A stretch of DNA of 34,392 nt, from the NCBI GenBank assembly GCA_947588735.1, contig CANQAD010000019.1, positions 1 to 34,392 of the forward strand, written 5' to 3'. A model generated the notes under the pieces. The model saw only the letters and a list, made by a program, of their open reading frames with translations. It was not told the DNA's origin and searched no databases. This DNA is from an uncultured Akkermansia sp. (GTDB taxonomy: Bacteria > Verrucomicrobiota > Verrucomicrobiia > Verrucomicrobiales > Akkermansiaceae). Each line of letters starts with the position of its first letter. Positions within the stretch are counted from its first letter, which is position 1. Shown here in pieces: positions 15,012 to 23,322 of the stretch. The position numbers were made by a program, and so were the translations under genes.

Positions 15012-17330
15012 TCATTCCGCGTTCCGCATGCCGAAAATCCAGGTGAGTTCACCAGGGGCGGTTATCCTCACCTCACGCAGATACATTCGTTTGTCCAGTA
15101 CGGCCGCATCGCTACGCTGCCTCAGCAGGCGCAGGAATTCGTCCCGCGCTTCTTGTGTAAGACGCTCGCACAAACTGCGTCGGATGTCGGCAAAGTTCAC
15201 GATCATGAGCCTTTCCATAACTTTTGGAGCCACATGGATGCGAGTTCCTTGACCTGTTACACCACCGCGATAAGGTATCATCATATAGCCAAGTTCTTTT
15301 TCACAGAAAGCCATAAAATCGTTGTCAGCAAACAACTGAGCGTACTGCAGCACGGCTTTGTATTTATGATCATTTGGAGCGGTCAGTACGCGGGCAACAA
15401 TGAAATAAGCGCCGGCAATGCTGTGCGGATTACGCTTTTTCTGTGTGCTGCTGCTGTGCAGAGTATTTGCGAAGTGTAAGAAATGAGAGATTACTTGCTG
15501 CTTCAGGTCGAAACTAATCATGAGTTCCGGACTGTAGCAAAGCAATTCGCCACGCCTTATTCCATGCGGAGGAAGCTGGCAGACATTGGCTGCGTCTTCC
15601 TCCAACAGAATCTTGTTACGCCTGGCTACTGCCGGCAGGTTGAACAAATCTGCCGCTGTGTAGGTTAGCTGTCCCTCCATTTGTTGCTCCCAATGGTTCG
15701 TCTGAGGAGCGGAATTAAGCGCCAGCTTATGTGGTGTGCTGGTCAAATACTCGGGCTTAATCTCGGTGATACGGTCCGCCTTTTCCTCAATCTGCTTGCT
15801 TTTGCTGCTCATTTTCGGCAGACCAATGCGCAGCTCTGGCAATAACAGTGCATTGCCGATCGTTTTCTCGTTTTTGGTGACCGGCAGCAGCAGGGCTACA
15901 CTCTCGCCGAATTCATCTGTGATGCTGTGCAGAGTATCGCCTTTCACGGAAATGACGATTGTGCTTCCGGGAATTATTGAATTTCCTTCGAATATTTTCA
16001 GCTCCCATTTCCCTGCGTCTTTTCCGGGAGAAATGACAGCGTAACAGGCGGTGCCGTCCAACTCGCGGGAAAAACTGGCTACATTGGCCGATTGGAGGTG
16101 ATATGTGGCTACTTTTCCTGTATTAATTCTGTACTCGTATTTAATAAAAAAACGCTTGATGCAGTTTGGAATTTCCTGCCCGGCAAGTACAGGAACGACT
16201 TGATTATAAGCCAGTTTCTTTTCATCAGTATTCAACTCATCGTCGCTATTCAACATGCTTTCTTTTTTTCCAAGATTTTGCTCATCCGGACCTTTTTGTT
16301 CTGCCTGCGTGAGCAATCCTGAGACTTTGTCGCTCCAGTCCTGGTAGTTTTGCCACACATAGTGCACGCAAATGGCTGCAATTCCCAAAAGGATGATCTT
16401 CCCGGCACCTCGTAGAAGTTTAGCAAACAGATGAGTGGGTTCGCTCAGCTCTCCGGCGTATTGCGCACGCATCGCATCCGGGGTGGGATTCGTGGAAAAG
16501 GTCGGTGTCAACTGCGTGTTCGGTGTACTCATTCCATCGGACAGTTGTTCCGTTACCTCAATGATGGGGAGACCGGCCAGAGCTGCTTGACTCTGCAGGC
16601 GGCCACCGATGTACCCGAGCAACTGTACATGAGGCAATTCCATGACTCCCTCGCTGCTGCGGGTGGAGATCGGTATGCTCCATCCTAAATCACTGCGCAG
16701 ATAATCGGCTTCATGCAGCAAACGAAGCATGTCCGTCACCGGAGTGCCGTGCGGCAGGGCAAGCATGCACGAGTCTCGGTACTGTGGCTCTTTGAGAAGT
16801 CCGGCAAAATGTTTATGCCCGGTGTAGTGCTGCCATGCAGGTTGATATTGGGCCTGTAGTGCAGCCTCTGCTTCCGCCCAATTTGGCAAGCAGGTATCTG
16901 TCAACCATTGAATCGGACCCTGCCAGCTCTGCACCCAAAAATTGCTCAACTCGAGTACCAGCAGCAAACCCGCCGGAGTCAATCGGCTTGAGCTTTGCCA
17001 AATGTCGCGTATTTCATCTTCCGTTAGCACGAGAAAATGGGCGATATAATCCGTGCTGATGGCTCCACCAGGCTTCGTCCAACGCAGACTGCCGAAAATA
17101 TGCTGAGTACCCCAGCTTGAGGAGTCAGGCAGGTAGAGAAATTGCGGATTAACCTCCACGTCCCCTTTTCCCATTCCATGGCAAGCTAGTCCAACAAGTT
17201 TACTCTCCAGCTTTGCCTGAAGGTGTGTCTTCGCGACTACAGCATAACCTGGCCTGATGGCCCGGTATATCCGCTGCACCAAGGGGCCATGCACGGCGCG
17301 CGATTTTGTGTAGATGAGCTGAGAGGCCAT
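15012..17330 (-). CDS. Membrane protein with GAP1-N2-like N-terminal domain
   Basis: Protein of 772 residues. The first 110 or so (QLIYTKSRAVHGPLVQR, then IFGSLRW and STDYIAHFLVLTEDE at about 92-106) resemble the N-terminal domain of GTPase-associated protein 1 (GAP1-N2), known from TRAFAC-GTPase systems proposed to act in bacterial conflict and signalling. One hydrophobic segment lies at about residues 312-330, followed by a charged linker rich in K, E and D. The C-terminal 350 residues are unrecognised and probably extracytoplasmic. No GTPase gene is nearby, which weakens a GAP1 role. The start is set by a promoter whose -10 box ends five bases before the ATG. The family assignment comes from remembered motif similarity and needs a profile search. 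Confidence 0.6.
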   Translation of the reverse strand: MASQLIYTKSRAVHGPLVQRIYRAIRPGYAVVAKTHLQAKLESKLVGLACHGMGKGDVEVNPQFLYLPDSSSWGTQHIFGSLRWTKPGGAISTDYIAHFLVLTEDEIRDIWQSSSRLTPAGLLLVLELSNFWVQSWQGPIQWLTDTCLPNWAEAEAALQAQYQPAWQHYTGHKHFAGLLKEPQYRDSCMLALPHGTPVTDMLRLLHEADYLRSDLGWSIPISTRSSEGVMELPHVQLLGYIGGRLQSQAALAGLPIIEVTEQLSDGMSTPNTQLTPTFSTNPTPDAMRAQYAGELSEPTHLFAKLLRGAGKIILLGIAAICVHYVWQNYQDWSDKVSGLLTQAEQKGPDEQNLGKKESMLNSDDELNTDEKKLAYNQVVPVLAGQEIPNCIKRFFIKYEYRINTGKVATYHLQSANVASFSRELDGTACYAVISPGKDAGKWELKIFEGNSIIPGSTIVISVKGDTLHSITDEFGESVALLLPVTKNEKTIGNALLLPELRIGLPKMSSKSKQIEEKADRITEIKPEYLTSTPHKLALNSAPQTNHWEQQMEGQLTYTAADLFNLPAVARRNKILLEEDAANVCQLPPHGIRRGELLCYSPELMISFDLKQQVISHFLHFANTLHSSSTQKKRNPHSIAGAYFIVARVLTAPNDHKYKAVLQYAQLFADNDFMAFCEKELGYMMIPYRGGVTGQGTRIHVAPKVMERLMIVNFADIRRSLCERLTQEARDEFLRLLRQRSDAAVLDKRMYLREVRITAPGELTWIFGMRNAE

Positions 17331-17335
17331 GGCCT

Positions 17336-17364
17336 CTTTTAGCGGATTTTGAACTTCTTGTCAA
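17336..17364 (-). promoter_or_regulatory. Promoter giving a predicted leaderless mRNA
   Basis: On the minus strand, TTGACA (17364-17359), a 17-base spacer, then TAAAAG (17341-17336). Five bases separate it from the ATG at 17330. A MITE target site begins eight bases upstream of the -35 box. Confidence 0.62.
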
Positions 17365-17382
17365 GTTGTAGTCCTGCTGCTC

Positions 17383-17616
17383 CAGGGCAACCGCATTTGA
17401 AAGAAGTTCATCAACGGAAAAATGGCCTTGCTGGCTGATATTATTGGTGATACGCATCAAAAAAATGACAACAAGCAGTCATCATGATGATGGCTCTCAA
17501 GAACTCTCCTGCATACGTTCATGATTCGAAAGAAAACTGCGCAACACGCACATTATCAATAAATCATAATTCGTCAATCGTCAATAGCAACCGCATTTCC
17601 TAATGCGGTTGCCTTG
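17383..17616 (+). mobile_element. Family 1 MITE, second full-length copy
   Basis: A 234-bp element closely similar throughout to the copy at 6629-6868. The left end is CAGGGCAACCGCATT and the right end is the reverse complement of CAAGGCAACCGCATT. The flanks CCTGCTGCTC (17373-17382) and CCTGCCTCTC (17617-17626) agree at 8 of 10 positions, as expected for an aged 10-bp target duplication. The right-end hairpin is at 17587-17612. It contains no ORF. It lies between the divergent promoters of the GAP1-like gene and def. Confidence 0.85.
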
Positions 17617-17794
17617 CCTGCCTCTCCCCGGGGCAAAGGCATAGGAGCATGTGATTGTCATTCACGTCTTTCAATTGCGAGTTATCAACCAATTGGAATG
17701 TTTTGCTATTTTTCTGCTTTGTTTTAATACGACTACCCCAGGCCCTACCGTCCCTTGTCGAATCTCTCGTTTGAATAATAGATAAGGGTTGTAC

Positions 17795-17822
17795 TTGACA
17801 AAGGCGATAGCGGCGGTAGAAT
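17795..17822 (+). promoter_or_regulatory. Promoter of def
   Basis: TTGACA at 17795-17800, a 16-base spacer, then TAGAAT at 17817-17822. The -10 box overlaps the first in-frame ATG (17821), so transcripts should start near 17829 and that ATG cannot be used from this promoter. Confidence 0.65.
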
Positions 17823-17832
17823 GAAGAGCGAT

Positions 17833-18387
17833 ATGCTGCTTGAGATTAAACAGTACGGCGACCAGGTACTCCGTGTAGCGTGTGCTAAGGTGGAAAAAGT
17901 GGAGTTGGAGCACAACACTCTGGCGGTGAACATGCTTGAAACCATGTACGCAGCGCAAGGTATAGGTCTTGCTGCGCCTCAGGTTGGGCTGGGGATTCAG
18001 TTGGTAGTCATTGATATTCCTGAAGACGAAGATGAGGCGGCTACAAAAAAAATCACAGTGAATGGGGAAGAGAAAGATATGCGCAGTGTCATGCCCCTCG
18101 TTTTTGTGAATCCTGAGCTGGAGCCGTATGGCGACGAGGAATTCTGCACCGAGGGTTGCCTGAGCGTGCGCGACATACGTTGTCAGGTATCACGCCCCAC
18201 TCGCGTACGTGCCAGACTCCAGAAGTTGGATGGCAGAATATTGGAAATTGACTGCGGCGGGTTATTGGCTCGTTGCTTGCAGCACGAGTGTGACCACCTG
18301 AAAGGGGTGCTCTTTACGGATCGCGTTTCCAGTGCCGCGAAGGTGACGCTTGGCAAGCGTCTCAAACGCATGTTAAGCGGTCGCTAA
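17833..18387 (+). CDS. def: Peptide deformylase
   Basis: Removes the formyl group from the N-terminal methionine of nascent proteins, using Fe2+ or another divalent metal. All three family motifs are present: GIGLAAPQVG, EGCLSV with metal ligand Cys109, and QHECDHLKG with His151, catalytic Glu152 and His155. The protein has 184 residues when read from the ATG at 17833, giving the typical start MLLEIKQYGDQVLR. An in-frame ATG at 17821 lies inside the -10 box and is unlikely to be used. An acidic insertion (PEDEDEAATKK) sits between motifs 1 and 2. The gene ends 15 bases from the convergent synthase gene. Confidence 0.96.
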   Translation: MLLEIKQYGDQVLRVACAKVEKVELEHNTLAVNMLETMYAAQGIGLAAPQVGLGIQLVVIDIPEDEDEAATKKITVNGEEKDMRSVMPLVFVNPELEPYGDEEFCTEGCLSVRDIRCQVSRPTRVRARLQKLDGRILEIDCGGLLARCLQHECDHLKGVLFTDRVSSAAKVTLGKRLKRMLSGR

Positions 18388-18402
18388 AGGAGCAAGCACC
18401 GC

Positions 18403-19260
18403 CTACATGGCTGCAAAAATGGCGCGCAGGACAGTGCAATATACTGTCATCCGGGAGATTTTAACGCGTTCGTCTTGTTTGGCGTAGCGGAGTTTTGCAA
18501 GAGTTTTGAGTCCCAGCAACGCTGGCAACATGGAGGCCACCCTTATTCGCCATCCGCGTAATCGTCGGGCATAGTCCAGCCCATCCTGCATTGCACGTTC
18601 TGCCCGGCTCATCCACACCTGCGGATCACTGCACAAGTAGTCTCTACCTCGCGTGCGAACATCCTCGTTGTGATCGCGCAAGATGTTAATGATCTGTAAA
18701 CCACAGCCATAGCGTGTGGCCGCCTCTTCCATGCCCTCCATCTCATCTTCCCGGCAAAAAGCGTCTCCCAAGCAAGCGCGTCCCAAGCGCGTCCAAAATC
18801 GTCCTACGCAGCCCGCTACACGGTACGTGTAAAGGCGAGTTTGCTCGTCAGAAAGCACGCACGTATGCTCCTCGAAGAAAGAAAGATCCCAAAGTTGGCC
18901 CTGGATGATGGAAGCAAGCACTTCACGCACGAGTGAGGCTTGCTGCGGCGGGAGGTTTGACAGGGCATCCAGCGCATCGTCGAATCGCTTGAGCAGTTCA
19001 GTCTCTGCCGATGTGTCCGCCGCTTCGCAAATTGTCATCGGTATGGGATATTTTTTTTCTGTTCCGGCAATGACACGACCCATGGTGCGCAGCGTGGCAA
19101 TACGTTCGGCATGGGGAATGCGTGATGCGTCCGCTACGCTGTCTGTTGCACGCGCCAGGAGGTAGCCCACAGCCACTCCGGCGCGCATCCTTGTCGGCAG
19201 TCGAGAGATGGATAAATAGAAGGTACGTGAAACAGATTTGAGCAGTTTATCCATGGTCAT
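18403..19260 (-). CDS. Squalene/phytoene synthase family protein
   Basis: Protein of 285 residues of the trans-isoprenyl diphosphate head-to-head synthase family. The first aspartate-rich motif is DSVAD in LLARATDSVAD and the second is DHNED in NILRDHNEDVRTRGRDYL; both bind Mg2+-diphosphate. The N-terminal SRTFYLSISRLP is also characteristic. Likely products are squalene, presqualene diphosphate or phytoene, but which one cannot be told, and no carotenoid or hopanoid genes are nearby. The ATG at 19260 was chosen over the upstream open frame because the DUF2851 gene ends 13 bases away at 19274. It is the last gene of a three-gene minus-strand set. Confidence 0.9.
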   Translation of the reverse strand: MTMDKLLKSVSRTFYLSISRLPTRMRAGVAVGYLLARATDSVADASRIPHAERIATLRTMGRVIAGTEKKYPIPMTICEAADTSAETELLKRFDDALDALSNLPPQQASLVREVLASIIQGQLWDLSFFEEHTCVLSDEQTRLYTYRVAGCVGRFWTRLGRACLGDAFCREDEMEGMEEAATRYGCGLQIINILRDHNEDVRTRGRDYLCSDPQVWMSRAERAMQDGLDYARRLRGWRIRVASMLPALLGLKTLAKLRYAKQDERVKISRMTVYCTVLRAIFAAM

Positions 19261-19273
19261 ATTTCGACCGTTT

Positions 19274-20695
19274 TTATTGTTGCGTGCAGAGTTTTTTGAG
19301 CTGGACGGGGAACAGGCAATCTTGGCACGCGCCGTTGCGGCAAAAATCTGCGTCAATTTGCAGCAGAGCCTGGCAGGCGTACTCATGGCGCATCACGCCG
19401 AGCAGGTCGTTGCGTTGGCCAAAGAGACTCTTTGCCAAGTGAGATACCCGAGTCGGCAGGGCTGAGCGGTGCAACCGTGTGAAAGCCGCCCATGCCTCGC
19501 GTGATTCATCCAACACATACACATGGTTGCACAAAAAATCCTTAGCGCGTTCACGTCCAACTAGTGCACAGGGGCGCTGCAGAGCCGGGGAGTCGATCAT
19601 GCTGTGGCGTTCCCAAAATGTGTGGTGCAGTCCGCACAGCGCGTCAACGAGCTGTTTGGTGTGGGCTGCGGAGAGCAGGGGCATGATTTCTCGCCAATGA
19701 GCGGCGCTTACCGCCAGGGCTGCGACCCTGCGGTGCGGGTGGTTGAACGGTCGAATGCCGCTGAATTGCCACACCGGGCTGCGCTGTCCTTCCAGAGCAA
19801 AGTCATCCTTAATTTGCCACCACGCATCCCATACACGGCGGTGGTACGCGCGTGCCTCGGGTTCTGCCCGGTTTGGCAACACGGGCTTGAGGAATCCTGC
19901 CGTGCCAAGCAGCACGGCTTCCGCATCCAGCCCATTCAGGCGCTTAAGAGGGGCCCTCCTCGCCAACATCAGCATAGGCTCTTTGTTAGCGCTGTATCCC
20001 AGACACTCTGCCCACGCTTCGTACGAAGCTTGAGCATGACCGAGCACAGCTGCCTTGCGGCGGTATCGCCGTCTTTTGCATTCCATGCGGTGCGCCGCTG
20101 CCGCCAGCAGCAGACTTTCGATTTGAGCAAGCTTCATATTTGCCAGCGGCTGCGCACAGAGTTCGGTGCGATTATCCCAGTTGTCACGTCCGCAAATTGC
20201 ATCAATGGCAGGTTGTTGCATATCCAAAGCTTCCCGCACTTTCTGCGGACTGAGGTAGATGATTGGGATCTCCATGTGCAGAGAATTGCGAGTAAACCAG
20301 CCCAGCGGCGGTTGAGCAAGCACGACATGCAGCACCACATTGTTGAATCGCGGGTTAGCTCCGTGACCGTGCTGTTCCCAATCCTGCGCGTGTGGATCAA
20401 TTTCAATGTCTCCGCGCACAAGACGACCATTGATTTTCATTTCTGCAAAGAGGAAATCGGGTCCGGCTGACCTGTTCCATTCACCAAAATCCAAAATCTT
20501 TACATGACCGTGACGCTCACTTTCCCACTCGCAGCCAAAAAGCCCCAAGGCCCATAAACTCTGCACTTCCATCTCACTGAGCACCGGCCTTGTCTCCGGG
20601 GTCCCTTCGGCTGCTGCCAGATCGCTCCTGCCCGCCACGGTCTGCAGCAGGGTGCGGTACCGCGATGCGTATTCTGCCGGGTTATTTGCCATCAT
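19274..20695 (-). CDS. DUF2851 family protein
   Basis: Protein of 473 residues. The N-terminal third carries the family core: ESLWALG-like SLWALGLFG, then FGEWNRSAGPDFLFAEM, RGDIEIDPHAQDWEQHGH and FNNVVLHVVL. The conserved acidic residues, E/D-x-E and H around GDIEI, recall a nuclease-like active site, but no function is established that I know of. DUF2851 proteins are known mainly from Bacteroidota and related phyla. The start at 20695 is placed 8 bases after AAAGGA and overlaps the STAS gene by 14 bases; an ATG at 20692 is equally possible. The protein is soluble, without a signal peptide. Confidence 0.82.
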   Translation of the reverse strand: MMANNPAEYASRYRTLLQTVAGRSDLAAAEGTPETRPVLSEMEVQSLWALGLFGCEWESERHGHVKILDFGEWNRSAGPDFLFAEMKINGRLVRGDIEIDPHAQDWEQHGHGANPRFNNVVLHVVLAQPPLGWFTRNSLHMEIPIIYLSPQKVREALDMQQPAIDAICGRDNWDNRTELCAQPLANMKLAQIESLLLAAAAHRMECKRRRYRRKAAVLGHAQASYEAWAECLGYSANKEPMLMLARRAPLKRLNGLDAEAVLLGTAGFLKPVLPNRAEPEARAYHRRVWDAWWQIKDDFALEGQRSPVWQFSGIRPFNHPHRRVAALAVSAAHWREIMPLLSAAHTKQLVDALCGLHHTFWERHSMIDSPALQRPCALVGRERAKDFLCNHVYVLDESREAWAAFTRLHRSALPTRVSHLAKSLFGQRNDLLGVMRHEYACQALLQIDADFCRNGACQDCLFPVQLKKLCTQQ

Positions 20696-21236
20696 CCCCA
20701 TAATCCTTTTCATGGCGCAGCAAATCCTCCTGCAGGGTTTCGCACACATACCCAAATGCAGTGTCATTCCTGGCATTCATGGAACGCAGAGTGTTGTGCG
20801 CCTCAAGCACATGCCGAGTGCGTTGCATTTCGCTAAGTGGTTCCTCTTTTCCTGCCTCTCCTGCTTCGCCATATGCCAACTTTGCGCGACGGCGCTCCAA
20901 ATCACTCTGCCAAGGGGCTTCAGGCGGGTCTATATCAATGAGCATATCCAGCCCCAGTCCCTCCATTGCCCCGCGTGTCCTTTCGGTCGTTCCCACTACC
21001 TCCATTTTTCCACCGATTCCCATGCACCGTCGCGCAAGTCCTGCGAGAGTTCCCATGAAAGTTGAATCCACCCCGGGGCACAGCTGCAAATCCACGACGA
21101 TGTGTGATCCGCCGTGTTCCATGTATTTTTCCGCAATTCCTTTCAGCGTTGGACTGTTCATGAAACATCCCCGGCCATTGCAGCGTACCCACATGCCGTC
21201 CTCAAATTCGTGGTATCTTAAGCTCGTGTCTGCCAT
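20682..21236 (-). CDS. STAS-domain protein (anti-sigma factor antagonist-like)
   Basis: Protein of 184 residues. The first 100 or so form a STAS domain: HIVVDLQLCPGVDSTFMGTLAGLA holds the segment corresponding to the SpoIIAA phosphorylation site, with a serine at DST, and GGKMEVVGTTERTRGAMEGLGLD follows. A charged C-terminal extension of about 80 residues (ERRRAKLAYGEAGEAGKEE) is predicted to be helical and is not usual for SpoIIAA. A role in a partner-switching cascade is likely, but no kinase or sigma factor lies nearby. The ATG at 21236 is fixed by the promoter just upstream; the alternative at 21260 would lie upstream of the -10 box. First gene of the set with DUF2851 and the synthase. 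Confidence 0.85.
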   Translation of the reverse strand: MADTSLRYHEFEDGMWVRCNGRGCFMNSPTLKGIAEKYMEHGGSHIVVDLQLCPGVDSTFMGTLAGLARRCMGIGGKMEVVGTTERTRGAMEGLGLDMLIDIDPPEAPWQSDLERRRAKLAYGEAGEAGKEEPLSEMQRTRHVLEAHNTLRSMNARNDTAFGYVCETLQEDLLRHEKDYGDDGK

Positions 21237-21250
21237 ATTTTGCGCCCACC

Positions 21251-21280
21251 ATACTAACATATCCCCATCCTTGTTTGCAA
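21251..21280 (-). promoter_or_regulatory. Promoter of the STAS-DUF2851-synthase set
   Basis: On the minus strand, TTGCAA (21280-21275), an 18-base spacer, then TAGTAT (21256-21251), which is 14 bases before the ATG at 21236. The predicted leader is about eight bases. Confidence 0.5.
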
Positions 21281-21308
21281 GCGAATTTTCCCTCCTCCGC
21301 TAGCAACT

Positions 21309-21418
21309 CTCATTTGTCCCAAGAAAAAGCGATCCCAACGAGCAGTTATCACCGCGTCATGAAGGATAACCCATTGGTAATTTCTGATTTTCGAATGATG
21401 ATTTGGGGAGAACGTGCG
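21309..21418 (-). repeat. Family 2 MITE, truncated copy (right half)
   Basis: Starts CTCATTTGTCCCAAGAAAAA and stays similar to the element at 31222-31537 through ATTTGGGG; weaker similarity continues to about 21440. The other half of the element is missing. The segment lies 28 bases upstream of the STAS promoter. Confidence 0.7.
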
Positions 21419-21499
21419 CCATCGGCGTGGGCTATGCAAAGCGGGGCGGAGGGGAATTATTGGAACCGAGTGTAATGATAGTCAGAAAGAGAAAACATC

Positions 21500-21639
21500 G
21501 ATTTACGATTGACGATGGACAAATTATGATTTATTGATAATGTGCTTGTTGTCATCATTTTTGATGCGTACCAACAATAATATCAGCCAACAAGAGTACC
21601 ATCTCCGTTGATGAGCTTCTTTCAAATGCGTTTGCCCTG
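21500..21639 (-). repeat. Family 1 MITE, internally deleted and truncated copy
   Basis: The reverse complement begins CAGGGCAAACGCATTTGAAA at 21639 and follows the copy at 6629-6868. About 80 bases between GACAACAAGCA and CACAT are missing, apparently by deletion between short matches. The hairpin end is absent: similarity stops near 21500. Confidence 0.75.
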
Positions 21640-21768
21640 CGATCCACCGTTCTCCTATTCAAAATAATATCTCCACGTTTTCCTGTCCCCTCCCTCCACC
21701 AAAAAAGCATCGATTCCGTCTCTTTATCAGTATTTTGTGAGGCGGAGGAGTATGCTTTGAAATTTGAC

Positions 21769-21797
21769 TTGAGAAGCCGAAGGGAAGGGAGTATAAT
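21769..21797 (+). promoter_or_regulatory. Promoter giving a predicted leaderless mRNA
   Basis: TTGAGA at 21769-21774, a 17-base spacer, then perfect TATAAT at 21792-21797. Six bases separate the -10 box from the ATG at 21804. Confidence 0.62.
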
Positions 21798-21803
21798 GAA
21801 GAT

Positions 21804-23309
21804 ATGAAGACCTATCAGGTTACAATTGCAATTGCGTGCGCTGCTGCTGTTGGCGTGTGTTTCGGGGCGGGTTCAGGGAAGAAGGACGCCCACGTGAAGG
21901 AACTGCCGGATATGGGGCGTGTGATGTTTATCGGTGATTCCATCACGCACGGGTATGGAGCCCCATCCTACCGCTGGCCTTTGCACAAGATTTGGGTGGA
22001 TAATGGCATTTCGTTTGAGGTGGTGGGGGTAGAGAGAGGCAACAATGGCAACGTCGGTATTGAGGAGGGGACCGCATACTTGGGTAAAGAGTTTAACAAC
22101 ATGCATTCCGCCATGAGTTCCCAGCGAGCCTATGAGACGAGCGGTCGCCTTCATTCTTCCAAACGGCTTGATGCCACGGACATACTCGATTGGCTAGGGG
22201 TGGACAAGACATACTCCGGACCGCGACAGGTGGGTAACCCCGCTCCTGATACGTACTTCATTCTTTTGGGAACAAACGATACTTTGAGTGATTACATGAA
22301 GAAAGGAGGCATTGGCAAGGGGGCAAATTTGAGTGAGGTTCAAAAAGCCCTTTTGGACAAGAAAAAGGGCGATATGTCGGTGATTGTCGATACAATACGC
22401 AAGGCAAATAGAAAAGCGCGCATTGTGGTGCTGACGATACCAACGTGGGGGAATACGCAACCCGGCAACAATACGGAACCTGCCGATTATGTTGCAATTG
22501 TTGACCATTACGATAAAAAGTTGGCGGCATGGGCAAAAAGTAAAAAGGTGATTTTGGCAGACGTGAACAAGGGCCTTGTTGATGTCGCGAATGAGGAAAA
22601 ACCGGGCAAAGGCGTGCCATCTTTTTACAATGCCAAGGATGGGTTACATCCCAACCCGCAGGGAGATATGCTTATAGCAGGACGAGTGGCTCAGGCGTTG
22701 GGGTTGGCGGGACGCTCTGCCGGATTGCCCCGCAAGGCTTCTGCCAGATTTGACATGTCTGCGGCTTCTATGCTTGAAACGGCCACGGCCAAAGAGGGTG
22801 TGGAGCTCAACGAAGATTCTCTTACCCTGAATGAGAACGCTAAACTAGCAGTGCCCTGGCCGCAAAATGCCGATTTGAAGAAGGGGTATACCGTGAGTTT
22901 TGTGGCGGCTGTGGGTAATGGCGCCACAGATGGCTGGACAACGGATAAAGGTCTTGTCGTTGAGGCAGGCAATGGCGTTGTCAGCGGCGCACTTGCTGTC
23001 ACAGAGAGTTACCTCACATGGAATGGCAAGGTAATTTTATACTCCGCCGATATGTCGAAAAATAAGGAGGAAATTCGCGTGGCGTTCCTGCCAGGCAATA
23101 CCGAGGCCAATATTGCCGGTGGCTTCTATGTATGGCTTGGTGATATGCTTGTTGGGGAAGGCCTTGCCAGCGATGGGAAGAAGGTAAACGGCGTCGTCTT
23201 TTCCAATACGGATTCCTCAACTATTGAGGTGTCGCACGCTGCGGCTGACGCTACGCCGACTGCGCCGGCTCCGAAAGGCTACGTAAAGCAGGAGGCCCTC
23301 GCCCAATAG
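21804..23309 (+). CDS. Secreted SGNH/GDSL hydrolase
   Basis: Protein of 501 residues with a signal peptide (MKTYQVTIAIACAAAVGVCFGAG, cleavage near residue 22). The SGNH esterase domain spans about residues 38-300: block I GDSITHG with nucleophile Ser46, block III LGTND with Asn158, and block V DGLH with Asp279 and His282. The C-terminal 200 residues (VSFVAAVGNG, YLTWNGKVILYS, GGFYVWLGDMLVGEG) look like a beta-rich accessory domain, possibly for carbohydrate binding. Such enzymes often deacetylate or deacylate glycans, which would fit a mucin or polysaccharide user; the substrate is unknown. The gene is monocistronic and ends 13 bases from the convergent tyrA. Confidence 0.9.
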   Translation: MKTYQVTIAIACAAAVGVCFGAGSGKKDAHVKELPDMGRVMFIGDSITHGYGAPSYRWPLHKIWVDNGISFEVVGVERGNNGNVGIEEGTAYLGKEFNNMHSAMSSQRAYETSGRLHSSKRLDATDILDWLGVDKTYSGPRQVGNPAPDTYFILLGTNDTLSDYMKKGGIGKGANLSEVQKALLDKKKGDMSVIVDTIRKANRKARIVVLTIPTWGNTQPGNNTEPADYVAIVDHYDKKLAAWAKSKKVILADVNKGLVDVANEEKPGKGVPSFYNAKDGLHPNPQGDMLIAGRVAQALGLAGRSAGLPRKASARFDMSAASMLETATAKEGVELNEDSLTLNENAKLAVPWPQNADLKKGYTVSFVAAVGNGATDGWTTDKGLVVEAGNGVVSGALAVTESYLTWNGKVILYSADMSKNKEEIRVAFLPGNTEANIAGGFYVWLGDMLVGEGLASDGKKVNGVVFSNTDSSTIEVSHAAADATPTAPAPKGYVKQEALAQ

Positions 23310-23322
23310 AGCGGGACTATGT

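Noticed and set aside
19604..20470. A 288-codon plus-strand frame
   Set aside because: Antisense to the DUF2851 gene, whose motifs are clear in the other frame.
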